DNA of 64,000 bases, taken from NCBI GenBank assembly GCA_963978895.1, contig OZ022240.1, positions 14,746,220-14,810,219 on the forward strand, read 5' to 3'. The notes beneath the pieces are model-generated. The model worked only from the letters and a program-made list of their open reading frames with translations. It ran no database searches and was not told the origin of the DNA. Each line of letters opens with the position of its first letter. Position 1 is the first letter of the stretch. The position numbers were made by a program, and so were the translations under genes. This DNA comes from Erpobdella octoculata. Its lineage: Eukaryota > Annelida > Clitellata > Hirudinida > Erpobdellidae. Below, piece by piece: positions 53,802 through 64,000 of this stretch.

Positions 53802-54754
53802 AGCCATGTTAAGATATTTCAGAAGCTATCATATAAGTATGAAATCAATCAGAAGTGTTTCAACGGCCAGTGGTGCTGCCATTCATGATTTAAGGTGAAT
53901 TATAATAAAAATGGTTGCCATCAATACATACAAATACATACAAAGTTTCTCTGTTGCAGTCGTTATGAACTGCAAAAAAGTCAAATTTTATAGCATTTAT
54001 AATTTTGGCCATCCAACATGCTCTATGCATCGCACCATGCACCAAGAATCAAACTTCATAGCCTGGAACATCTCTAAGAAATATGACAGCAAGCTCAAGA
54101 AATTATCTCTAATCATTTCTTGGCTAAAAAACTTAAGATATGATTTGGCAAAACTAAGCATGTCAGAACGTTGTGATGCACAAGTAATTTAACTGAAGAA
54201 TGGGATAATGCGACGCAGCAAGTGTCTAGCTGTATTAATTGAATTGTCATTGGTCTTGGAGTGTCATCATGATCATTGGAATGGCCTTTGAGAAGAAAAC
54301 CAGATAATCAACTAGTCCAGCAATCCTTCTCTTCAAAAGATTTCGAGACAAATGCCAATTCTTTGAACATACATATTTTAACCCAGCATAAACCAACTTG
54401 TTTGCCTTGTTTTATGTCAAATTAAAAATTTTTATTTTTGATTGTTTCTGGAAAATTTCAAACCTTGAGGGCCACCTCTAAAACTATGAGACACAACCAA
54501 ATATCTTAAGGCATAAGAAGGTATTATACACATCAAATTTCAAAGAGCAATAAACAATCAGAAAACCTGTAATAAACTATTTCAAAAGTAATAACAAAGT
54601 CTTCAAAATAATAAACTTTTTTCAGTTAATACTCAACTTGTATTCTTGTTTTTAAGTTATAGTTTCAGTTAAAGTTTTGAGTTTAATTTAAGTTACAGTT
54701 CTTAAGCCACTTTTAATGGTTGTAAAAAGTTTTAATCCATTTTCAGATTAAAAA
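53802..54754. other. No gene seen
   Basis: A 93-codon frame at 53911-54192 is not recognisable and has no supporting context; the rest is AT-rich. Confidence 0.4.
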
Positions 54755-55001
54755 TTTTTTTTAAACAACGTTTATATATAAATGTACTAAAAACTTAAAA
54801 ATAATATTAAGTGTACATAATATAATTTTTTGAACCAAAATTTTCATTCAGAAGATAAAAGCGTTGGGTGTTATCTATATATATTTTTATATTTTATTAA
54901 TGCCCAACACTTTTATCTTACGAACGGAAAGTATGGTTACAAAATTTTATTATGCTCACCTAAATATTAATTTTAAGTTTTTAGTACATTGTTTAAAAAA
55001 A
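54755..55001. mobile_element. Fold-back (MITE-like) element
   Basis: Long imperfect inverted repeat: outer TTTTTTTTAAACAA / TTGTTTAAAAAAA, then AATGTACTAAAAACTTAAAA paired with TTTTAAGTTTTTAGTACATT, inner GAAGATAAAAGCGTTGGG paired with GCCCAACACTTTTATCTT. Arms about 100 bp, loop about 31 bp at 54871-54901. Confidence 0.8.
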
Positions 55002-57753
55002 TGATTAATTAATTAATTACTTTCAATGATTATTTCTTTTCAATTATCCTATCTAAGATTTCCTATCACTTTGTTGTTGCATCACAGCAAAAATAATTAA
55101 TTTCCATGACCCCTTCAGCCTCTTAAATAAAAAAAAGTGAAAGATTAACTAGATAATACTGGTGACTAAGCATCCAGCAGAAATTTTGTTCTCCAGCCTG
55201 GCATACATTTCATTATTGAATTCAAACAAGTATAATAATTCAAAAGATAAAATGCAGATTTACTTTGTCCGGCAACGTGAGACTTTAAAACTTTCAAAAG
55301 ACTAGGTCTGGAGTCCATATTTGAAATAAAAATTGATCTGTGATGAAAGGTTTAACAACACTCAAAAACTCTAGACTCAACACTATTCATATTTAATAAT
55401 ATAATGTTTTATGTAGCTATTTTATATAATCTTCAGTAGTATATGGTCTATGGGCCAAATAAACTTTTTGAACAAAAAGGTCTTTTTTGAGCTGAATAGA
55501 TAAAATTTATAATGTGGATGATAAGCAATAATGAAAACAACATAATAAAACTTTCTTAACTTCTGAATTGTATAACACAACCAAAATGTATTAAAAAATC
55601 TTAAAACATAAATTAATTCTTTTTATAATTTTTCTTCACAAATATACAGTCAATACTGATTGTATTTAAATGAAAAATAAAATCTAAGTTATAACTGAAA
55701 ATGTTTTAAACAAATAATAAAACATTTAAAAAAAATTCACCAAACTATCAACACAAATGTCTGCAGAAAGCTGAGAGATTCCATACAGAGAATCCTAGCC
55801 ACTTTATTTGACTTTATACTTCACTGGCATACAGTCAATATTGCTTCTATTTAAATTACAAATAAAGTCTAAACAAGTGAACCTTAAAAAACTTTATATT
55901 TTTTTAATTAGGCAACTAAAAATGTTTTGCAAAATATTTTTTGATGAAAGTAAGTCTATAAAATATGAAAACATTTACCACAGTCTTCTAAATACTTAAT
56001 ATGTGAGGACTGAAAATATAAGAAACTTATGAATCAATATGGAATAAACACATTTTTTATTATAAATTTAAAAATTAAATATCGCTTTCTTTAAATAAAC
56101 TAAAAATTTATGGCTCATTTCTATAAAGTTTTTATTGATTTTATTCTATAATCAGGGTTATTAAGAGCGTTAGTGGCACTAATTTTACAGTAGCGGTAGC
56201 GCTTGCCACGATATTATTGGTTAACAAGATCTTTTTTTAGCTCCTTTTTTTTAGCTGTTCTTAGTGCAATTCGCTACTGTTATTTTTTGTATCAATTAAG
56301 TGATTTCCAATGTAGTTAGTTTTTATTTGAAGTATGCATGAAATCTGAATTTGGTTGATTGATCAACGGGTGTATGCGTCTCTTCAAAGTGTGGCATCTT
56401 GCCTGACCTTGCTAAAGAGAGCGTATGTGTCACTTTTAAGCTACTGACCAGTGGACTAACTTCTAGACTTAGAGGCTTTCAAGGTAAATGTATACAAACG
56501 GTTATTAAACAGATCGAAAAATAATTCTAAAGCAAGGTGTCCGATTTTAAAATGAAGTTAGCTACAGTGACAACTGTTTGCACCAGTGCGGACTGCTGGA
56601 TCAGCTGGCATAGAGGTTTCATTGAAATGACAATGCACTGAATCAAAGAAGTGGAGAATGAAAATACCAGTAAGGAAGATGGTAGTGAAGACTTTTAAAT
56701 TGGTTTTATTTCTTCAAAGTGACTTTTTTCATTCTTATTTCAAAACATTTAATTTTCAAAAATAAAACAACTAACGATAGATAATGATGCTGATGATATT
56801 AGCAATTTCAATTTTGGCTAAAAACTTTGTTGATTCTTTGTGCATTTTCAAGTTAAGTTACACCATTGATTTTGTGTTAAAATTTATAATTTAATATATA
56901 ATTTAATACTAGACAAAAATGACCAAACTTTTATTTTTACATGTTAAATATATAGCGAGTTGGTTCACTGAGCTAATTTCAGAAACATCAGCTTTTTGTT
57001 GACTATATTCTATTATATCGTCTGTCTATAACAGTATAACTCTATATCAGACTGGCCATCCTTGAAAATAATAAAAAACACACCTTCCAAGCAGTAGATT
57101 ATTAATGCTAATTTACTGCTTTTAGATAGTTTAGATGTTTATTAGAGTTGTATTATTTGCTAATTTACTGATTTTTGATAGTTTGATTTTTATGAGTAGT
57201 TTTATTATTTACTAATCTACCGCTCTTTTGATGTGTACGATGTGTAAGTAAACTATAATAAAAACATACTACTAAACACTAAACAATGTCACATATTATT
57301 ATCATATTATCTATTATCCCTCACTTAATCTAATCACTAGACTAATCCTAGTCCTAATCGCTAATCAAAGCAACAAATATTACTAAGCTAGGTTTTTCAA
57401 GAGTCTAGGAATTTTGTTTAAACATTGTAATTACTAACTTTTGGCGATAAAAAAAGCTATTCAGCTAAAAAAAAGACCTATTTAATAACCTATTTAATAT
57501 ATTATATAACCTAGTTGTTTACTTGGCCCAATAGTAATTGTTTACATCTGGTAACTAATGTAGTTTAGTTTAAAGGTTAAAACCATTAAAACGGTTTTGA
57601 AAACGTATTAATTTATAAATTTTATGCGTAAATAAAATGCCATTATACAAATGTAATTATATTTATTTAATTTAATTAACAGTATTTCCATCAATCATCA
57701 AAGTCTTAGATATTTGAAAGCCGAACATTTATCTCAGACCTGGTTTATAAATA
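55002..57753. other. Gene-free AT-rich spacer
   Basis: No gene. Contains the second copy of the 9.35-kb dispersed repeat at about 55976-56160. The rest shows no structure I can support. Confidence 0.45.
55976..56160. repeat. Dispersed repeat pair, copy 2
   Basis: Same order as 9352-9560: CAGTCTTCTAAATACTTAAT, AATAAACA, TTTTTATTATA, AAATATCG. Confidence 0.7.
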
Positions 57754-58200
57754 CAGTGGCGTGTTTAGGGGCATGGGTATCCTGATGGCCCACCCCAGAA
57801 GTGGACATGGGTCTATTTTTGGCAACCCAACCAAACACACCACTTTCTCAATCCAACCCAACCCACCTGAAAAGCTAAATTTTCTAACCCAACCCAACTC
57901 CTCCTCGCTAATTGCGAGCCATTCCCAAGCCTGGAAAAAGGAGGAGGGAAAAGTTGAAAAGATCAAATTATGATTCGCGATAGGAAGTACTTACGTGCTT
58001 AATACAGCTATTTCAGTCTTAAAACACCTGGTGTAAAGGACTATATACCATTATAAAAAAATAACCCAACCCACAGTTAAAAACTTTTTTGTTAAATTTT
58101 TTTTCTTTTTTTTCTACCTAACCTAAACCACGCATGTGTCAAAAAAATTGGATCCAACCCAATCCAATCCATGCGTCAACCCAGCCAATGTTCACCTCTG
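57754..58200 (+). mobile_element. hAT-type terminus and dispersed-repeat copy 2
   Basis: CAGTGGCGTGTTTAGGGGCA at 57754 is a hAT-like end. Within it lies the second copy (57905-58070) of the repeat at 5625-5790. CCAACCCAACC-type words flank that segment on both sides. No partner end identified. Confidence 0.5.
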
Positions 58201-59039
58201 GCCCACCATTTGCGTGAAGAGCAATTTTTTTGTCCCCTCGGAAAACACGAAAACTGTCAAATGGAATAGTAATGTTTTATCCACGAGTTTTTAGTGACTT
58301 TCCATCAAAAAAAGATTTAGACATAAACGACATAAAGTAATACGAAAATTTACCATATTTGGTAAGAGTTCAAAAATTGTTCAACTATAAGAGTTAATAG
58401 GAAAGATTTAATTATTTTTTAGATGACGTGTTTCTTTTTTCAGATAAGGTTAGTGATGATCGCAATGATGTGCTTCTTTTTGTTCAGGTGAATAAAGAGA
58501 TGATCATGATAAGTTTGCTCTCCAACCGACCGACGCACGCCCAAGTAGACCTGGGTATTTTTTAAGATGTCGGTTGGCTGGAGCAAAATTACGGCTCAAA
58601 TTTTGGCTGGTCGAACTTCTTATGGCCAGGCCCGTCGGGACGGAGGTGGGGGAGAGGTGGAGCACCCCCACCTATTCGACAAGCTGTCTGTAAAAAATAT
58701 TGTCGGTATAACCTATATTGTCAGTTAAAAATATAGGTATTCTCGGTACAACTAATATTGTCAGTTAAATATCTACCACTCGCGCGCGAAGCGTGTGAGT
58801 TTTATCATAATAATAGTAATTTACATTAAGGTAATCTCACTCAAAAAACACAAAAACCGCCTAATAAAAAATAAACTTAAAATGGCTGATGTTTACAAAA
58901 ACCGCCTTCAAAAAAACCTTTAATCGTCTACGAATAAACAACATTTATTGACTGATAACGGAAATAACCGCCTACGAAACAAACCGCCCTGTAATGGCTG
59001 ATAACTGAAAAAACCGCCTACGAAGACAAACTTGTAGTG
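58201..59039. other. No gene; possible TIR fragments
   Basis: At about 58625 there is CAGGCCCGTCGGGACGGAGG followed by a G-rich stretch, like another hAT-type end. CTCGCGCGCGAAGCGTGTGA at about 58780 mirrors 8565-8590. No coding sequence. Confidence 0.4.
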
Positions 59040-59300
59040 GCCGTTATTGACTGTAGGATGAGAGCGCATACCAGCACACACACATGGGAAAGTGCTGACC
59101 ATGGATATCCTGATATATATTAAGAAATCCATGGCTACACTGTAAAACGAAATCGCAAACCAGCACACGAGCACATTGGAAAGTTCGAATAGAGCTAGGT
59201 TTTGGAAGGATAGCAGGCCTAGCGAGAAAACCCGAAGCTAAGTGATGCACGGGATACAGCGGCGAATCCGGGAAGCATATTAAAAAATGCCAAACCGGTT
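59040..59300 (-). repeat. Dispersed repeat S, uninterrupted copy
   Basis: Reverse complement of 11161-11337, and its left part corresponds to about 13440-13540. A frame on minus is open across much of it (FQCARVLVCDFVLQCSHGFL region), so it may come from a protein-coding element; I do not recognise it. Confidence 0.7.
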
Positions 59301-59394
59301 CGCAACTGTCACGCCCCTTCATTCACACATCTGCCTGCAGCGTAGTTAATGTATGCTGCAGAGAACTGCGCGGGGATGAACTATTACCCAGCCA

Positions 59395-59545
59395 TATCCG
59401 CAAGTTACAACTCCATCCCCAACCGTCCCCGGAACTCTTCATCCCCATCCCCAACCGTCCCCGAAACACTTAAACCCCATCCCCGTGAAGTATCATCCCA
59501 CATCCCCAACCATCCCCGTTGCTAATGGTCCCCATCCCCATCTCT
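59395..59545. repeat. CCCCATCCCCAACCGT-type minisatellite
   Basis: Degenerate units of CATCCCCAACCGTCCCCG with GC content far above the flanks. Such G-rich (reverse) tracts occur at the ends of some hAT elements, but no terminus is visible. Confidence 0.7.
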
Positions 59546-59918
59546 CATCAAAAATTATTATTATTATTTAGTTTATCCAGTTTATTATGTGTATTATAAC
59601 TATGGCACAAACTAATCCAAACAGAATTAAACAGTATTTACACCTGTCATAATAAAAAGTAATCAAAACTAAAAAGATTTCAAAAGAGTCAGTGAATAAA
59701 TAAAAGTCCATCAACACTGTCACCACTTAGCTGGGTACGTCTCCCAGTAGTCCTCGTGCTACCTGTGACAGTTTTTGCCATGTGGTTGTCTATGGATTAT
59801 ACAGCATGCTTGACAAAAATATAATATAGATGACGTGGCAGGCGACGCCGAAGACTCTAAATCTGTTTGGAGGCCATTTTTGCATCCGTATCAATAATAC
59901 CTTTATGTCCGATATACT

Positions 59919-60737
<819 letters not shown>

Positions 60738-60746
60738 ATATATATA

Positions 60747-61583
60747 CTAGCAGTATTAACAGATCCTTCAATTCAACCACAGACTCTGAAGAAAGTTGCA
60801 ATTGTGGATGGCATGGCGGAGCTACATTGTATGGGTAAACCTGTGCATTTAAAGACATGTCAAGATTTATCCGGGTATTTCTGTCACTGGATGGACGAAA
60901 AATTATAAACGTATGATGAAGTTCATTTGGGGTTTGACTCATATATTACAGGTTTGTTGAAAACTACAGTATATCGCCCGAAAAAATGAGATCCGGTTCA
61001 ATTTAAGATCATTTCATCAACCATGATAAATAAAGTGACCATGGCCACACTTTTGGCACATGAGAAAACCAAAGATGAATAGTCAGATTTTCTTGCTCCC
61101 GAATTTGTAGTGTTTGGTATGAAGAACAACAGGAACTTTGTGGTTAGTTTGTAGAACAAAACTCGTGCAAGTCATATGGATGTCTCCTATTTACCAAACA
61201 CACAAGAAGAAGCCGATACCAAAATAATTCTACATGCGGTGCACCTTGCTGGAAGAGGAGCCAAAACTTTACACATTTTCTCTCCAGACACTGACGTCAT
61301 GGTCCTTGCAGTACGAAGATTTCCACTTTTGCCATCGGATTCTGGACTATTTATTGGCCTTGGTTTAAGTCGACACTATGTCAGTCTTGAACCAATTTAC
61401 AAAGCATTGGGACCTCTCAAGGCATCAGCACTACCAGGATTGCACTCCTTATCAGGAGCAGATGTCACTAGATCTTTTTCAGGTAAAGGTAAGCTGACCT
61501 GGTGGAAAGCTTTCAATTCAACATGCAATGTTGTTCTCCAAGCCTTATCAGAACTTGGCACTTCAGCAAGTGTATCACAATAA
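60747..61583 (+). pseudogene. PIN-like/CXC family fragment
   Basis: 60755-60905 encodes VAIVDGMAELHCMGKP and CQDLSGYFCHWMDEKL (start of the PIN-like region). 61176-61580 encodes QEEADTKIILHAVHLAGRG, IFSPDTDVMVLAVR, LPGLHSLSGADVTRSFSGKG, GKLTWWKAF: acidic sites E..D, D.D and D are intact here. Stops and a frame change lie between the two parts, and no CXC domain follows. The left edge coincides with CTAGCAGT after TATATA, so it may have been joined to a Helitron end. Confidence 0.7.
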
Positions 61584-61679
61584 GTGCTGCATGAACTCAA
61601 AAAACTCGTATGTCAAGTATATATGCCTAACAGTAAAATGACAGACATTAGAAATGTTAGATGGTAGATATTTATAAAA

Positions 61680-63391
61680 ACAAACTTGACTTGATGATGC
61701 CGATGATTTTGTTGTCGTCCGCGTACATTTCAATTTGGTGTGTGATAGTGTCCGGTAAGTCGTTAATATATAACACAAAAAGTAGTGGACCAAGAACAGA
61801 GCCTTGAGGAGCGCCACTGGTCACATTTTTCCACTTCAATCAAAATGCGCTGCTTCCTATCTTTCAGCCATGCTTCGATCCATGTGAGTAGCATACCACG
61901 GATGCCGTAAGTTTTTAGTTTGTGCAGTAGGCGCTTATGAGGTACTCTGTCGTATGCTTTGGCAAAATCTGTATATACTACGTCAACCACATAGCCGCAA
62001 TGAACAGCCTTAGTGAGTATGTCGCGAGTTTCAAGTAGATTTGTCAGGCAGCCTTTTTTCTTGAGAAAATCATGTTGATGTTTGCTGATTAAGCCGTTGA
62101 CGACGCAGTGCTTCATGATGTGTTCATGTAAAATGCCCTCCATTACTTTACAGGGCACAGGAGTGAGAGAGACAGGCCTGTAGTTAGATGGCTTGAGCTT
62201 GCTGCCTTTTTTGAAGATAGGGAAAACATTTGATTTTCTCCATGTGTCCGGTATAACTCCGGACATGAAGGAGCGCTTGTAGATGAGAGCCAGGGGTGTG
62301 GCAAAGGCAACTGCGCAATTGCTGAGAACGCGTGGGTGCAAACCGTCAAGACCCATCGATTTAGTTTTGTCTAGGCTATGGAGTCTTTTTTGAAGAGTAG
62401 CTGTAGAAAACCAACTTTCATTTACATCCCAGATTGATTCGGTGCGATCTGTCAAAGCAGGCATGTAACCCTCAGGTTCAATAACAAAAACAGATTGAAA
62501 ATAGTCATTGAGTGTGGAACAGATTTTTTCACGGTCCGCAGTTATGGTGCCGTCGGCGGGCTGAATAGAGTTGATGTGGTCTTTGACATGCTGCTTGCTA
62601 CGGACGTGTGAATGAAAAAGTTTTGGATTGGATTTGGAAGCGCTGACTAGTTGCTCCTCATACGACTTTTAGCTACACGCTTGCATGCCTCTCGATGTGA
62701 TTCTCGTAGAATAACTGCGGAGTCGCGCCCCGATGCGTTGTATTTGGCCCAGACCTGGCGTTTGACTCTGGTTGCCTTTATAACTTCGGGTGTTACCCAA
62801 GGTTCTTTTTTCTGGACAAATGGAGTTGTTGTAGATGGGATGTGTAGTGCAACCGCTTCGTTGTATCGGTCGATGAAAAACTGATAAGTGTCAGGTACAG
62901 AAAGGCCATTAAATAAGTTTTCCCTGTCGGTGTTTGAAATACAAGATGACAACGGATTGTAGTCGGCAAACTGGATTTACCTTGCCGATTGAACAAAAAA
63001 TATCTTTTACAAACTTCTCGTCTTCAGATCTTTTGTCAACTTGCACTGTACACGACGGTTCCGGAACTCCGTAAACGATAACATTTTTCTTTCTCTTCTC
63101 TCTATCATTCAGTTTGTTCATGGAAGCATTCACAACTACTAACTGTGCCGCTGGCTGTTTTGGTTTTCCGCCACCTGATTCAACTACCTGAACCCAATCG
63201 TTGCCGATAGTCGGAGGTTTCAATGCTGATTTTGCTGCTGTTAATTCTGGCAGTTTGAGGCATGTTTTGTGAAATCCTAACAACGTATTAAATAAGACAC
63301 CTACATTTGCTTTGTTGAACTGGCCAGCAATAAAAAAACTGGGGGCCTGATTGAGCTGGGGGACCCGACCAAATCTGGGGGGCCTGAACAA
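61680..63391 (-). pseudogene. CR1-like non-LTR retrotransposon, broken
   Basis: Minus strand, 5' to 3': 63391-62909 an ORF1/endonuclease-region-like frame with KLNDREKRKKNVIVYGVPEP; 62952-62647 linker (WVTPEVIKATRVKRQVWAKY); 62464-61826 reverse transcriptase (KSMGLDGLHPRVLSN, PSNYRPVSLTPVPCKVMEGI, DVVYTDFAKAYDRVPHKRL); then after a frame change near 61826, [19 protein letters not shown] and [13 protein letters not shown]. It stops near 61680, without the thumb or tail. Confidence 0.8.
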
Positions 63392-63442
63392 AACTGGGGG
63401 GAGGGGCCTAGGCCCCCGGCCCCATAGCTAGTTACGGCCCTG
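63330..63442 (-). mobile_element. hAT-type terminus
   Basis: On minus begins CAGGGCCGTAACTAGCTATG at 63442, then a G-rich GGGGCCGGGGGCCTAGGCCC stretch, a common form of hAT-like end. The opposite end is not seen. Confidence 0.45.
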
Positions 63443-64000
63443 GGTGAAACCAACAAATGTTTGGCTGCATGAAACGAGTTAAAACAGATGTAAAGACCAA
63501 CGACAATTTCATACCAATATAAAAATGTAAAAAATGTGAACGTCGATGCAACAATTATTGATTTTTAGTTTTTTTTGTAAAAAACGCTAGTTTCTGTTTT
63601 AGAATTTTTGTAAGAACTTTAGTTTCACTTATTTTTTTAAAGTCAATATCAGAACTTGACTCAAAAAATCTCAATAAACTTAACTAACTGTTGCGTAAAT
63701 TATGTTTTTTGAATGTAAAAATCTTGACCAAAAGTACCTAAATGTAAAAACCTATAAATCTAACACAAAAATGAAAAAAGGTCTACCTAACCCGTTTTGT
63801 CTTTTAGTTAACTATCAGGAAAGAATGCGAAAAATCAGAAATTCGCTATCAATAACTGGATATCAGGTAACAAAAATATCGGGGTCCAATGTGATTGGTT
63901 TCAACTCACTCTAGACCCTTTTCAAATCAACTTGTTCATCTTATTGAGCATCCGATGAACCTTCACGATTACTATCCTTGTGACAGTTATATTTGTAGCA
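63443..64000. other. No gene seen
   Basis: AT-rich; one 70-codon frame at 63702-63914 has no recognisable features. Confidence 0.4.

Overview
This is a window of a repeat-rich, AT-rich animal nuclear genome. Three host genes with GT-AG introns match conserved metazoan proteins: a SETD9-like SET-domain methyltransferase (left edge, minus), the origin-recognition subunit ORC5 (about 29.6-37.2 kb, plus) and the PP2A B''-type regulatory subunit PPP2R3C/G5PR (37.4-47.5 kb, minus). Nothing is bacterial. The mobile-element mix suggests an invertebrate, but I cannot name the species. Family matches come from memory of protein families, not from a search.

Layout: 0.5-1.5 kb SETD9-like gene; 1.7-2.5 kb Helitron pieces and a perfect 98-bp palindrome; 3.4-5.45 kb a broken gene of a PIN-nuclease-like plus CXC-domain family; 6.2-8.1 kb a TIR element with a hAT element nested inside; 11.2-16 kb a dense Helitron cluster, dispersed repeats and a minisatellite; 16.1-19.6 kb a 690-bp ACAT tract, a non-LTR retrotransposon 3' fragment between exact 169-bp direct repeats, and an LTR-element gag remnant; 19.9-20.7 kb a complete small Helitron; 21.9-28.5 kb two more PIN/CXC loci; 29.6-47.5 kb ORC5 and PPP2R3C, tail to tail, with element-filled introns; 48.2-53.8 kb a CR1-type reverse transcriptase fragment and a full-length RTE-type retrotransposon with an intact 1055-codon ORF; 54-64 kb a fold-back element, TIR ends, a second Helitron B copy, a fourth PIN/CXC fragment and a broken CR1-like element.

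ORC5 (13 exons traced, all phases consistent) and PPP2R3C (11 exons traced) have stop codons about 125 bp apart, and their AATAAA signals suggest overlapping 3' ends. Their introns hold a hAT relic with an exact 8-bp target duplication, a TIR element with a 7-bp duplication, a CACTGGCGGATC-ended element, tRNA-like SINEs and an RTE copy.

The best candidate for a little-described system is the four-locus PIN-like/CXC family. The clearest mechanistic records are the Helitron pair abutting at a single TC/CTAG junction and the retrotransposon fragment that seems to have made a very long target duplication inside an LTR-like sequence.
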